Source of the DNA: Fimenecus sp036652055
GTDB lineage: Bacteria; Bacillota; Clostridia; Oscillospirales; Acutalibacteraceae
Reading direction: 5' to 3'
DNA length: 64,000 nucleotides
Assembly: GCA_036652055.1 (NCBI GenBank)
Contig: JAVVWP010000003.1
Location: 26,582 to 90,581, forward strand
Shown here: one piece after another, positions 8,870-18,020 of the stretch
Layout of the letters: each line of letters opens with the position of its first letter
How positions within the stretch are numbered: the stretch's first letter is position 1
Translations under genes and position numbers: made by a program
Notes under the pieces: model-generated
What the model saw: the letters and a program-made list of their open reading frames with translations, nothing else
Told to the model about the DNA's origin: nothing
The model's database searches: none

Positions 8870-10267
8870 CTAAAAAGAATGATTATTAATTAACAAAAGA
8901 TTTATTCCGTTTTCATAAGGCAAATCGTTAGCAAGCTTGATTGTGAGAGAGGCGTCCCTTTTATGCCTAAACATAATTCCAAAGCTATCACCATCATTTA
9001 TTTCGCATTCTACCTTTAGCTGACCAAAGGCTGAAAGGCTCATTTTGTCAAAATCACTTTGAATAAATTCACAGTTATTAACGACATAGACGAGGTCGAA
9101 CTCGTGGGGTGCAGAAAATCCAAAATTATTTATTATAAAGTGTAGTTTCCCACTACTTATATTAAAATTACTAACAGCCAATTGATAGCCTAAATGATAT
9201 TTAATGTAATCGAATATTGAAATTTTACCATCATTTAGCATTTTAGGGTTAAACGCTATTGAAAGCTCTTTGAAATCATTTTCATATAAGTATTCACTTT
9301 TCCACTCTTGCATATCAAATGTTTTATTTTCTTCTTTGTAATTGTGAGTAATGCTAAGTGAAGTTAAACCGTATCCTGCAATCTGCTTTAAAAGCAATTT
9401 GCCATCAATATTTGGAACTGTATTATCTCTGCCCCATGGCATTTCACCATCAGCAAGATTATATTGATTTTTTAAAAGCAAATTATTATATTGTGGGTGG
9501 TCAAAGGGTATCATTCCCCATTCGTGGTAAATGCCCACCAAGAAATCATCGTGAACTGTAAAGCGTATGTCCTGACCATCTGGTATAAACTCATAAAAAT
9601 CAGGCTTTCTCATCATTATTGCAACATTTTTAGGGAACATATCTGTTACTGCCTCTATAACTCTTTTATAGTCAAGCTTTTTTGTTTCACTATGCCCCTC
9701 GCCCCAAAGCCCAATCATTCCAAGCTGGACTGCATAAACCGTTTTATTGAAAAGGTCTATATTTTCAGCAAAAAAAGCCTTTAACTGCTTGCAATGCTTT
9801 TCGATTATTTCAGTTGACGCTCCCATTTTCAGCGGTCGTTCATATTCATATGCAAATCTTAAAAGAATTCTAACATTTTTCTTTTCTATTTCTTTTAAAT
9901 AATCTTTAAGCTGACCCAGTGCTTTTTCATCAAGTGGCTTTTTATAGTATTCACTAAGATAAACATAACACTGCACAAGCATTATACTATCACTTTTGTA
10001 AAGCTCTAATTCACTGTTTAGCCTTTCATAAGCATTACCCATTCCGCCATATGACGAAAGGCTACCAAGCGTTATATATACCTCACCACGAAAACCCCTG
10101 TCAGGATTTTTTAAAAGCTCTTCATTCATACCACAAATTTTAAGATTATCGCAAATGTCACATTGGAACTCTTTTTTTATAGCAGGATATTCTTTTATGT
10201 TATAACTTTTTGCCTTTGCAAAATGCGAGAACACTGATGTAATTATATTTTTCATTTTTTTAGGCAT
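8870..10267 (-). CDS. DUF4874/DUF4832 domain protein
   Basis: A 465-residue protein with the DUF4874 N-terminal signature (NPDRGFRGEVYITLG, residues ~53-67) and a TIM-barrel-like middle resembling glycoside hydrolases (VQLGMIGLWGEGHSE). A C-terminal beta-rich DUF4832-like part follows (from ~residue 350). It has no signal peptide. A cysteine cluster (CDICDNLKIC) precedes the DUF4874 start and may bind metal. The function of the family is unknown; carbohydrate-active roles are suggested only by fold. It stands alone, with a GAGGAG ribosome binding site. Confidence 0.7.
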   Translation of the reverse strand: MPKKMKNIITSVFSHFAKAKSYNIKEYPAIKKEFQCDICDNLKICGMNEELLKNPDRGFRGEVYITLGSLSSYGGMGNAYERLNSELELYKSDSIMLVQCYVYLSEYYKKPLDEKALGQLKDYLKEIEKKNVRILLRFAYEYERPLKMGASTEIIEKHCKQLKAFFAENIDLFNKTVYAVQLGMIGLWGEGHSETKKLDYKRVIEAVTDMFPKNVAIMMRKPDFYEFIPDGQDIRFTVHDDFLVGIYHEWGMIPFDHPQYNNLLLKNQYNLADGEMPWGRDNTVPNIDGKLLLKQIAGYGLTSLSITHNYKEENKTFDMQEWKSEYLYENDFKELSIAFNPKMLNDGKISIFDYIKYHLGYQLAVSNFNISSGKLHFIINNFGFSAPHEFDLVYVVNNCEFIQSDFDKMSLSAFGQLKVECEINDGDSFGIMFRHKRDASLTIKLANDLPYENGINLLLINNHSF

Positions 10268-10295
10268 TATATTTCTCCTCTTTATATAGCAAAAC

Positions 10296-10322
10296 AGGCA
10301 ATTTTCAAAAATGAAAACTGCC
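10296..10322 (-). terminator. Weak stem-loop after the XRE regulator gene
   Basis: An 11-bp stem (one G-U) with a 4-base loop lies 18 bases after the stop of the XRE gene and is followed on the minus strand by TGTTTTGC. The short T run makes it a weak rho-independent terminator candidate. Confidence 0.5.
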
Positions 10323-10339
10323 CGTAATAGTTTATTAAA

Positions 10340-10960
10340 TTATTTTGCTTTTTTTTCTTTATTTGGCTTGTAAAAAACGCTGATGAGCCAATAATAAAGA
10401 GGAATGATGAGGAACATTATCCACGCTGGGTGCCAAAAACCCGTAGCAAATCCTAACATTAAATAAATTGCAACGATTATTTCGGGAACTGGCATTGCAA
10501 GGAGAGTTGCCTTATCACTGTAACAACAAATTCCACCTGCAAAGTGATAATAAATCGGGATTAAGAGCATAACTATCCAGCCTGGATGCCAAAAGTCAAA
10601 GAAAAATCCCATAATAAGGTAAATAATAACTATGAAAATTGGTGTTGGAAACTTTAAAAGCTTAACGCCTAAAAGCTGACGAGGTTTTTTTGGCAGCTTT
10701 TCTTTTTTTGCTTTATTTTCAGCATTTCCATTAGCATTATCTTCAATACTTTCATCATTCATCGTATTTAAGAGTGTATCAAGCGACATTCCGTAAAGCT
10801 CTGCAAGTGCAATTAAATTGTCAGTATCAGGTGATGCCTCAGCTCTTTCCCATTTTGAAATTGCTTGACGGCTAATTCCTAATTTTGCAGCAAGCGCTTC
10901 TTGAGATAAGCCATTTTCTTTTCTGAGTTGTACCAATCTGTTAGCTGTTTCTATGTTCAT
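10340..10960 (-). CDS. XRE-family transcriptional regulator with C-terminal membrane domain
   Basis: Residues 7-62 form a Cro/CI-type helix-turn-helix (LSQEALAAKLGISRQAISKWE). A charged linker follows, then a membrane domain made of two copies of a ~45-residue unit, each with a WHPGWI/WHPAWI signature and the spelling IPIYYH or IPLYYW. Such HTH-membrane fusions are common in Clostridia and probably sense an envelope signal, but no ligand can be assigned. It is a single-gene unit with its own promoter and a GGAG ribosome binding site. Confidence 0.85.
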   Translation of the reverse strand: MNIETANRLVQLRKENGLSQEALAAKLGISRQAISKWERAEASPDTDNLIALAELYGMSLDTLLNTMNDESIEDNANGNAENKAKKEKLPKKPRQLLGVKLLKFPTPIFIVIIYLIMGFFFDFWHPGWIVMLLIPIYYHFAGGICCYSDKATLLAMPVPEIIVAIYLMLGFATGFWHPAWIMFLIIPLYYWLISVFYKPNKEKKAK

Positions 10961-10993
10961 AAATTAACTCCTTTGCAAAGTTTTGATTTAATA

Positions 10994-11022
10994 ATTATAC
11001 ACTATATGTATTTATATGGCAA
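10994..11022 (-). promoter_or_regulatory. Sigma-A promoter of the XRE regulator gene
   Basis: Minus strand: -35 TTGCCA, 17-bp spacer, perfect -10 TATAAT, about 35 bases upstream of the ATG at 10960. Confidence 0.7.
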
Positions 11023-11047
11023 TACTTTATTGTTTAATTGTTTTTTC

Positions 11048-11941
11048 TTAGTATCCCATTTTTTTGCAATTTGCTTGATGTTCTTCGTAAGTCGCTGCAA
11101 AAGCATGAGTGTATGGTGGTTTTGTATCTATAACAAAATACAAATAATTAGTATCAGCAGGATATAAAGCAGCATTTATTGAAGCCATTCCCGGATTGCA
11201 AATTGGCCCTGCTGGAAGCCCTGCGCATCTATAAGTATTATAATTAAATTTGTACTGTTCGATTTTGTTGGGGTATTTTTCTTGAATTACACCAGTGCAA
11301 TATTTAACTGTTACATCACATTGAAGCTGCATTTTTTGAGAAAGCCTATTATAAAGTGTTGATGAAATTAAATTTCGTTGCTCCTCTGTGAATGCTTCTT
11401 TTTCAATGATTGAGGCTACCGTTAAAATTTCGTGAACTGTTTTTCCCATCTCTTTTGCACGCTGGCGTAATGTTTCATTAAACTTTGCTGCAAATGTTGA
11501 AACAAGCTTATCGATAACAAGTTTTGGATCGCTACCTTTTTTGAACGAATAAGTAGCAGGGAACATATATCCCTCAAGGCGAAAACATACATTTTGAGCC
11601 TTGCCTAAATCGGCTAAAACTGGGTTTGAATTTATATCATAATTTTGTGAGGCGTTAACAAAAGCATCAGCAGGACACACCCCTTTTTCTTCTAAAAGCC
11701 ACGAAAGCTTTAAAAGTGTGTATCCCTCAGGAATTGTTACACTTACTGAATTATTTTCAGCTATATCAGTTCCTTTAGTTGTAATTGTTTCGTCATCAGA
11801 AGGGTTTGTCGTTGTAATCGAATCAGGATCATAAACCACATTTGGAGCAGTTGTCGTAGCTAATTCATTCGTTTTTCCGCAAGAGGCAAATGAAAAAGTT
11901 AAAGCTATAACCAAAGCCAAAGAAATTATTTTTGTTTTCAT
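11048..11941 (-). CDS. mltG: Endolytic transglycosylase MltG-like lipoprotein
   Basis: MltG cleaves nascent peptidoglycan glycan strands and sets their length. Here a lipoprotein signal (SFASCG) replaces the usual transmembrane anchor, followed by a Thr/Ser-rich linker. A LysM-like segment (TIPEGYTLLKLSWLLEE) and the YceG catalytic domain follow. The domain holds the catalytic glutamate in ASIIEKEAF, the conserved LQCDVTVKY and YNTYRCAGLPAGPICNPG. At 297 aa it is somewhat shorter than many homologues. The ribosome binding site is weak (GGTATTGG, rather far upstream). Confidence 0.9.
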   Translation of the reverse strand: MKTKIISLALVIALTFSFASCGKTNELATTTAPNVVYDPDSITTTNPSDDETITTKGTDIAENNSVSVTIPEGYTLLKLSWLLEEKGVCPADAFVNASQNYDINSNPVLADLGKAQNVCFRLEGYMFPATYSFKKGSDPKLVIDKLVSTFAAKFNETLRQRAKEMGKTVHEILTVASIIEKEAFTEEQRNLISSTLYNRLSQKMQLQCDVTVKYCTGVIQEKYPNKIEQYKFNYNTYRCAGLPAGPICNPGMASINAALYPADTNYLYFVIDTKPPYTHAFAATYEEHQANCKKMGY

Positions 11942-12009
11942 AAGTTAAATTCCAATACCTTTAAAGATTTGATTTTATTATTTTAACATTTTTCGAGCAT
12001 TTTTGCAAA

Positions 12010-13365
12010 TTATTTTACTATATTTCTAATCCATTTGCCTTTTACATATCTTGGAAATCCGACAATGGCTTTATAAATTTCTTCTATCATTAGCATTGCA
12101 TAAACAATATAGATAGGCTGTTTTAAAATTAGCCCTCCTATAACTGCCATTGGAACGCCTATAAGCCAAACCCCTGAAAAGTCAAGGAACAAGGCATATT
12201 TTGTATCGCCACCACTTCTAAGTACTCCGACAATATTTACATAATTATAAGTTTTAAACGGCATATAAAGAGCGAACACTAAAAGACATATTGATGCACA
12301 TCTGCTAACCTCTGGTGAAAGCCCGAACAGCATTAAAATATATTTTTTGGTTAATATTAATAATCCTGCAAGGACAAAAGTTACAATTAGATTTGTTATT
12401 AATATAACCTTTGAATGCCTTTTTGCCTCATCTAATTTATCATTTCCCATTTCATTGCCAAGAACAACACCAGTTGCCGAAGAAAGCCCTGCAAACGCCG
12501 CTACAAAGGTTTCTTCGATTATGCTGACAACTGTTATGGTTGCAACCGAAATAACGCCCATACGCCCATATACGAGCGAATACATAGTAACTCCGAGTCC
12601 CCACATTGATTCGTTAAATATAACTGGCGTTGCAATTCTAAAGAATTTTTTAAGGAAAGCTTTGTCAAAATTAAACAGGTCTTTTAATTTTGCCGCTCCG
12701 ACATCTTTTGAAACATAAACAACTGTTAGAATTGCTATGCACTCAAAGGCTCTTGCAATAAGCGTTCCTATTGCTGCACCCTGCACTCCAAGCTGTGGAA
12801 ATCCAAGCTTTCCATAAATTAAAATATAATTTATAAAAACATTGATAAGTATTGCTGTTCCTGTAATGTATACTGTGAATTTAACCTTGTTTATTGCCCT
12901 ATAAAAAAATGTGTAGCACTGAGAAATAGCCTGAAACGGATAGGAAAAGGCAACTATTAAAAGATATTTACTGCCAAGAGCTATTATGTTTTGATCGGGC
13001 GTGAAAATCCTAAGCACTCCACTTGGCATTATTGAACCTGCTAAGAAAAATATTATTGCAGCAGTAAGCCCCAAGCTTACAGATATTCCAAGAACTCTGC
13101 GGACATTTTTAACATCTTTATTGCCCCAATATTGAGCAGTTAAAACTGTTGCACCGCCTGCTATTCCAAAAAGTAAAAGTGAAAGCACAAAAAACACTTT
13201 ATTTGAAAGCCCAACAGCGGCAAGGGATTCTTCGCCAAGCTTTCCTATCATTATTGTATCCATAACATTTAGTGCATTATTTAAAAGACCTTGAAGTGCA
13301 ACTGGAATTGCAACTGCCAAAGCCTTTTTATAGAAATGTTTATCGTATGCTGAAATCTTTGTCAT
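12010..13365 (-). CDS. MATE family efflux transporter
   Basis: A 12-helix multidrug and toxic compound extrusion protein of 451 residues, typical length, in two homologous halves. Landmarks are VALQGLLNNALNVMDTIMIG in helix 1, GGATVLTAQYWGNKD and, in the second half, GVVLGNEMG. It would export organic cations in exchange for Na+ or H+; the substrate cannot be told. It starts at ATG after AAAAGGAAAAATA and has no operon partners. The repeat cluster at 13473-13746 lies directly upstream. Confidence 0.9.
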   Translation of the reverse strand: MTKISAYDKHFYKKALAVAIPVALQGLLNNALNVMDTIMIGKLGEESLAAVGLSNKVFFVLSLLLFGIAGGATVLTAQYWGNKDVKNVRRVLGISVSLGLTAAIIFFLAGSIMPSGVLRIFTPDQNIIALGSKYLLIVAFSYPFQAISQCYTFFYRAINKVKFTVYITGTAILINVFINYILIYGKLGFPQLGVQGAAIGTLIARAFECIAILTVVYVSKDVGAAKLKDLFNFDKAFLKKFFRIATPVIFNESMWGLGVTMYSLVYGRMGVISVATITVVSIIEETFVAAFAGLSSATGVVLGNEMGNDKLDEAKRHSKVILITNLIVTFVLAGLLILTKKYILMLFGLSPEVSRCASICLLVFALYMPFKTYNYVNIVGVLRSGGDTKYALFLDFSGVWLIGVPMAVIGGLILKQPIYIVYAMLMIEEIYKAIVGFPRYVKGKWIRNIVK

Positions 13366-13472
13366 TATTTTTCCTTTTCAATTATATATATTTTTAGTTT
13401 AACACAGGTTAATATAATAATCTATATTTAGACAAAACACAAGCATTTTTTTGATTTGGCTTACTTTGAAAG

Positions 13473-13746
13473 TCCCTCCTTCAGGCATTTGCGAATGGCT
13501 TGCTTGCCTTAAGAGGGAGCGTAGGAGTTGCTGTAATTTTACTTGTTCCTTAGTTGCTCCCTCCTTCAGGCATTTGCGAATGCCAGCTTCCTCCAGAGGA
13601 AGCGTAGGAGTTGCTGTAATTTTACTTATTCCTTAGTTGCTCCCTCCTTCAGGCATTTGCGAATGCCAGCTTCCTCCAGAGGAAGCGTAAAAAGAAAGTC
13701 CCTCCTTCAGGCATTTGCGAATGGCTTGCTTGCCTTAAGAGGGAGC
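13473..13746. repeat. Four palindromic repeat units (A-B-B-A) of 48 bp
   Basis: Units A at 13473-13520 and 13699-13746 are identical to each other. Units B at 13556-13603 and 13639-13686 are identical to each other. All share TCCCTCCTTCAGGCATTTGC. B contains two perfect hairpins (GGCATT-TGCG-AATGCC and GCTTCCTC-CA-GAGGAAGC). The first three units are separated by nearly identical 35-bp spacers that differ at one base, giving an 83-bp period. The last spacer is only 12 bp. The element fills most of the 13366-13764 intergenic region. A diverged relative lies at 32276-32344. Confidence 0.9.
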
Positions 13747-13764
13747 GAAAAGCGAGGGGGAAAT

Positions 13765-14088
13765 TTAATTGATATTCTTTTTCCATTTAGCATAGAGCGT
13801 CATATTATTCTCTACAATGTCCGTTTCGAATATCCACGGATTTGTAAAATCTTTATCTTTATACCAACCGATAAAGGTATATCCCGTTCTTTCGGGAGGC
13901 TCAAAAGGTGTAACTGTTTTTCCGTATTTAAGCGACTGCATCTCAACCGCAGTTCCGCCACTAACTTCAAAAGAAATCTTGAAGCTACCTTTTAATGCTA
14001 AAAAAACGGTGACTAATATGAGTGCTACTATTCCTATGATAATTCCTATATTTAAAAGCTTTACAGGAACTTTTATATTTTTATACAT
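13765..14088 (-). CDS. Small membrane protein with one InlB B-repeat (Listeria-Bacteroides repeat)
   Basis: This 107-residue protein has a short cytoplasmic start, one membrane helix (residues ~10-31) and then an extracellular region. That region matches a single Listeria-Bacteroides repeat: PFEPPERTGYTFIGWYKD, ending in ANMTLYAKWK-like residues (NNMTLYAKWKK). Such repeats form small beta-grasp domains on cell-surface proteins, usually in tandem, so a single copy on a tiny anchored protein is odd. Its ATG overlaps the mglC stop (TAATG), so it belongs to the mgl operon. It may help sugar capture or hold the transporter, which is inference only. Confidence 0.75.
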   Translation of the reverse strand: MYKNIKVPVKLLNIGIIIGIVALILVTVFLALKGSFKISFEVSGGTAVEMQSLKYGKTVTPFEPPERTGYTFIGWYKDKDFTNPWIFETDIVENNMTLYAKWKKNIN

Positions 14089-15158
14089 TATTTGCGTACC
14101 AAATATTTTCTCATATCAATAGCACACGCAATAAGAATGATTAAGCCTTTTATGATATATTGCATATTTGCATCGATACTTAAAAATGTCAAGCCTACAA
14201 AGATAATTCTAAGAAGTACAACACCGATTATAACGCCACGAATTTTTCCAATACCGCCTACAAATGACACGCCACCGATTACGCAGGCTGCGATTGCATC
14301 AAGCTCATAGTTAAGCCCTGTTGCTGCTGTGTTTGAGCCTATACGAGCTGACTCGATAAAGCCTGTTATTCCATACATCACACCTGCAAGCACGAATACA
14401 AGCATTATAATTCTGTTTACATTAACTCCCGATACATTTGCAGCTTCAGGGTTTGAACCAACTGCAAACATATTTTTACCAAACTTGGTTTTATTCCATA
14501 CGAACCACATAATACCTGTTATTACAAGTGCATACCAAACAAAATTAGGTATTGGCACACTGCCGATTGAAAGAAAACTGCCTGTAATAAAATCTGTATA
14601 TGACTTATCAAGCCCTGAAATTGACTGACCATTATTTGTACCATTCATTAAGTACATTAGAAGAAAGCCATAAACTATAAGCTGTGTTGAAAGCGTTACT
14701 ATAAACGGGTGCAGTTTAAATTTAGCTGTGCAAAATCCATTTACAAGTCCTACAAGTCCACCTATTGCAAGTGCAATTAAAATAACTACGATTATAGGCA
14801 GTGTTTGTAAATTCGGAAACATTTTATTTGCATATCCGCTTGCTTGTAAAAGTGAAGCGGAAACGCAGGCAACAAGCCCTACAATTCGCCCTGCTGAAAG
14901 GTCCGTTCCTGTTAAAATGATACACCCTGCTATTCCAAGTGCTATTGGAAGGTTAGCCGCTGAAAGGGATATAATGTTGATGATTGATGACATAGATAGG
15001 AATTTTGGGCTGATTATTTGAATTGCAATTATAGCTACAATCATAAACATATAAAGCGAATTGTTGATAAGAAATTCTCTTACTGTTCGCATTTTGTCTT
15101 GCTTTTCCATAGTTTTAAAATCAGTGATTTTATTTTTTATGCCTAATTTACTTTCCAT
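14088..15158 (-). CDS. mglC: Galactose/methylgalactoside ABC transporter permease
   Basis: A 356-residue permease of the RbsC/MglC (BPD_transp_2) family with about ten helices. Hallmarks are GCIILTGTDLSAGRIVGL near the N-terminal third, VGSNPEAANVSGVNV, and GGVSFVGGIGKIRGVIIG with ASP-like spacing. Together with mglA and mglB it imports a sugar, galactose or a related hexose by similarity. An AAGGAG ribosome binding site precedes the ATG; mglA lies 11 bp upstream. Confidence 0.92.
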   Translation of the reverse strand: MESKLGIKNKITDFKTMEKQDKMRTVREFLINNSLYMFMIVAIIAIQIISPKFLSMSSIINIISLSAANLPIALGIAGCIILTGTDLSAGRIVGLVACVSASLLQASGYANKMFPNLQTLPIIVVILIALAIGGLVGLVNGFCTAKFKLHPFIVTLSTQLIVYGFLLMYLMNGTNNGQSISGLDKSYTDFITGSFLSIGSVPIPNFVWYALVITGIMWFVWNKTKFGKNMFAVGSNPEAANVSGVNVNRIIMLVFVLAGVMYGITGFIESARIGSNTAATGLNYELDAIAACVIGGVSFVGGIGKIRGVIIGVVLLRIIFVGLTFLSIDANMQYIIKGLIILIACAIDMRKYLVRK

Positions 15159-15169
15159 TTATCTGCTCC

Positions 15170-16666
15170 TTACACATATTTTGCTGCGAGAGTCATTATT
15201 TCCTCTTGCGATGTGTTTGAGGCATCTACCTCACCTGCAAGCCTGCCACCTGACATTACCAAAATCTTGTCACAAACGCCTATAAGTTCAGGCATTTCAG
15301 ATGAAACCATTATTACCGATTTGCCTTTATTTGCAAGGTCAATAATAAGCTGATATATTTCATATTTTGCACCAACATCAATTCCTCGTGTCGGCTCGTC
15401 AAGCAAAAGCACCTCTGGATCTGTTAAAAGCCATCTTCCGAGAATAACTTTTTGCTGATTTCCGCCTGAAAGCGATCGAATTTGAGTGGTTTGTGACGGT
15501 GTTTTAATTCGCATTGCCTTTATTGCCCAATCTGTATCCTCTTTCATTTTTTTCTTGCTTAGATAAAGCCCCTTGACCTTGTATTTTTTTAAATTTGATA
15601 TTGTTGTATTATCCCTTATATCAAGAATTGAAAAAATTCCTGTTGCACGCCTTTCTTCGGTTAAAAGTGCAAATCCGTTTTTAATAGCAGCAAACGCTGA
15701 TTTATTGTTTATCTCTTTACCATCAAGCTTTATAGTTCCACCTTTTTTTGTAGAAATTCCGAAAATATTTTCGATAACTTCGGTTCTGCCTGAACCGTCA
15801 AGCCCTGCTATTCCTACAATTTCGCCTTTTTTAACATTGAATGAAACATCTTTTACTCGGGAATACATTGCTGTTAAATTTTCTATCTCTAAGACCGTTT
15901 CTCCTAATTCATTTGTCTTTGGTGGAAATCTATTTGTTAGCTCTCTGCCAACCATAAGCTTTATAATTTTATCCATTGTAAGCTCTGATGCAGGCTTTGT
16001 ATCTACCCACTGACCATCTCTCATTATGGTTACATCATCAGATATTCTTAGGATTTCTTCCATCTTATGTGATATATATACTATTCCACAGCCTCTCCCT
16101 TTTAACATATTTATTATTTCAAATAAATGTTCTACTTCTTTCTGCGTTAATGAGGAGGTCGGCTCGTCAAATACTATTATTTTTGAATTATATGAAACTG
16201 CTTTAGCAATTTCTACCATTTGCCTTTGCGAAACAGGCATTGTACTCATTATTTCTTTTGGACTAACTGCTATTCCTAAATCCTTAAAGATTTCTTTTGT
16301 ATCTTTTAACATCTTTTTCTCTGAGGTGATAAGCCTTAATTTTGTTGGGTATCTGCCAAGCCAAATATTATCCATAACATTGCGTTTTAAAGCTTGATTA
16401 AGCTCTTGATGTACCATTGCTACACCATGTTCAAGGGCATCTTTGGAATTTTTAAAATTAACCTCTTTGCCCTCTAATAAGATTTTTCCGCCGTCTTTCG
16501 CATACATTCCAAAAAGGCATTTCATAAGCGTGGACTTTCCTGCACCATTTTCTCCCATTAGTGCATGAACTGTTCCTGCTCTTACTGTTAAAGAAACATT
16601 ATCAAGTGCCTTTACCCCAGGAAATTCTTTAGAAATATTTTTCATTTCCAGTAAAACATTGTCCAT
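15170..16666 (-). CDS. mglA: Sugar ABC transporter ATP-binding protein (MglA type)
   Basis: A 498-residue protein with two fused ABC ATPase domains, as usual for galactose/ribose-type importers. The first has Walker A GENGAGKSTLMK, signature VSQRQMVEIAKA and Walker B IIVFDEPTSSL. The second has the shortened P-loop GLDGSGRTEVIE seen in this family, signature LSGGNQQKVILGRW and Walker B VLLLDEPTRGID. The start has a strong AAGGAGGGG site. A stable hairpin separates it from mglB upstream. Confidence 0.95.
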   Translation of the reverse strand: MDNVLLEMKNISKEFPGVKALDNVSLTVRAGTVHALMGENGAGKSTLMKCLFGMYAKDGGKILLEGKEVNFKNSKDALEHGVAMVHQELNQALKRNVMDNIWLGRYPTKLRLITSEKKMLKDTKEIFKDLGIAVSPKEIMSTMPVSQRQMVEIAKAVSYNSKIIVFDEPTSSLTQKEVEHLFEIINMLKGRGCGIVYISHKMEEILRISDDVTIMRDGQWVDTKPASELTMDKIIKLMVGRELTNRFPPKTNELGETVLEIENLTAMYSRVKDVSFNVKKGEIVGIAGLDGSGRTEVIENIFGISTKKGGTIKLDGKEINNKSAFAAIKNGFALLTEERRATGIFSILDIRDNTTISNLKKYKVKGLYLSKKKMKEDTDWAIKAMRIKTPSQTTQIRSLSGGNQQKVILGRWLLTDPEVLLLDEPTRGIDVGAKYEIYQLIIDLANKGKSVIMVSSEMPELIGVCDKILVMSGGRLAGEVDASNTSQEEIMTLAAKYV

Positions 16667-16702
16667 AAATTCCCCTCCTTTTTGTATAATTAAATTCTTT
16701 TC

Positions 16703-16737
16703 TTTAGGGCGAGATTTTTAGGGAGCCTCGCCCTAAA
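16703..16737 (-). other. Intercistronic stem-loop between mglB and mglA
   Basis: An 11-bp perfect stem (TTTAGGGCGAG / CTCGCCCTAAA) with a 13-base spacer loop lies between the mglB stop and the mglA ribosome binding site. No T run follows on the minus strand, so it is more likely an RNA-stabilising or processing hairpin than a full terminator. Confidence 0.75.
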
Positions 16738-16757
16738 ACTTGCTATTTTTATTTTAA

Positions 16758-17852
16758 TTATTTTGTTTCGCCGAGATATTTTGCATATGCAATACGAATT
16801 TTTGCTACATTTTCATCTATATTATAGCTTGTAGTTCCGTCGAGTATTGCCTTTGCTCCTACTGCATTAGATGCAAGAAGTGCGATTGCCTTTGCCATTC
16901 CGTCTGCGTCCTGTTTAATTGTGCCTACCATTTTTTTAGCCGAGATAAGCTCTTTTGCTGCATCTGTTGCGTCAACTCCGAATACCGGTACTGCTTTTTC
17001 TGAGCCTGTATTATAGCCAGCTACTGAAAGAGCATTAACTGCACCTTCTGCCATTCCGTCATTATTTGCAATAACAAGCTCTATCATATTTTTGTGAGCA
17101 TCGCTAAAAGATGTGAGAGCTGTTGTCATATACTCATTTGACGCTGCTGCTGACCATTGACCGTTTTTGTCAACAAGATATTTATTTGGATTATTTGCAT
17201 CATAAAATTCAAGTGGCTTTTTGCCTGCTGCTTCAAGCTTTTTGTTAGCATCTTCAACTGCAAACTTTGTTCTGTATATGGCTTCATTATTTCCCTCTTC
17301 GCCTTTAAACATAATGTAGGAAATTTTTCCATCTTTATTAAGGTCTACTTTATCATAATTTGCTACGATATATTCGCCAATCATTTCGCCTTGAAGATGT
17401 CCTGCTTCTGCTGCATCTGTTCCAACGAATACGCATTTTTCATATCCTTTAACAACTGCGTCTGAAACTTCACGATTAAAGAATATTACTGGAATGCCTG
17501 CTTTTTTTGCTTGGTCAACAATGCCCTGTGCCGCATCATCTGAACCAGTATTTACTATATTAACAATAATTGCTTTTGCACCCTTTGTAATTGCTGTGCC
17601 AATTTGCTCTGTTTGAGTTGTTTGATTTCCATTACCATCATAATCTTGAAATTTAATTCCTTTTGCTGTTAGTTCTTTATCAAGTGCTGACCTTACAGTT
17701 GAAATATATGTGTCACTGTAAGTGTAATAGAAAACATGAACATCTGCTGCTGCGTTTGTTGTGCCATCTGTTTTTTCTCCGCAAGAAGAAAGCAAGGTAA
17801 TTGTACCTATTGTAACAAAAAGTGAAAGTATAACTGCTAATGTTTTTTTCAT
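16758..17852 (-). CDS. mglB: Galactose/sugar ABC transporter substrate-binding lipoprotein
   Basis: A periplasmic-binding-protein-type I lipoprotein: signal peptide ending in lipobox LLSSC, then the sugar-binding fold (TTQTEQIGTAITKGAKAI, VIFFNREVSD, VIANNDGMAEGA, PVFGVDATDAA). These motifs match MglB-like galactose/glucose receptors, including conserved sugar-contacting Asn, Arg and Asp positions. I use the ATG at 17852, with GGAGG eight bases upstream; the ATG at 17867 overlaps that site. It is the first gene of the mglB-A-C operon. Confidence 0.93.
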   Translation of the reverse strand: MKKTLAVILSLFVTIGTITLLSSCGEKTDGTTNAAADVHVFYYTYSDTYISTVRSALDKELTAKGIKFQDYDGNGNQTTQTEQIGTAITKGAKAIIVNIVNTGSDDAAQGIVDQAKKAGIPVIFFNREVSDAVVKGYEKCVFVGTDAAEAGHLQGEMIGEYIVANYDKVDLNKDGKISYIMFKGEEGNNEAIYRTKFAVEDANKKLEAAGKKPLEFYDANNPNKYLVDKNGQWSAAASNEYMTTALTSFSDAHKNMIELVIANNDGMAEGAVNALSVAGYNTGSEKAVPVFGVDATDAAKELISAKKMVGTIKQDADGMAKAIALLASNAVGAKAILDGTTSYNIDENVAKIRIAYAKYLGETK

Positions 17853-17902
17853 AGTGTATTCCTCCATAATTTTATTTTGTATAACCTTTATTAGTTATAT
17901 AC

Positions 17903-17931
17903 ATTATATCTTTCCAAAAATATTGAATGAA
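17903..17931 (-). promoter_or_regulatory. Candidate sigma-A promoter of the mgl operon
   Basis: Minus strand: weak -35 TTCATT, 17-bp spacer, perfect -10 TATAAT, about 45 bases upstream of the mglB start. A weak -35 box would suit an activated promoter. No CRE site was clearly recognised. Confidence 0.5.
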
Positions 17932-18020
17932 TACAAAAAAATATCATAAATGTATAAATTTTTATTTTGCAAATTTAATGGTGCTGTAATTTTCTAACAT
18001 TTTATGTGTAAATACGACAA

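Noticed and set aside
13473..13746. Possible CRISPR array
   Set aside because: The spacers are nearly identical to each other, repeats are of two types, and there are only four units with no cas genes.
13451..13995. Plus-strand open frames through the palindromic repeats
   Set aside because: Their repeated peptides arise from the DNA repeats and run antisense into the InlB-repeat gene.
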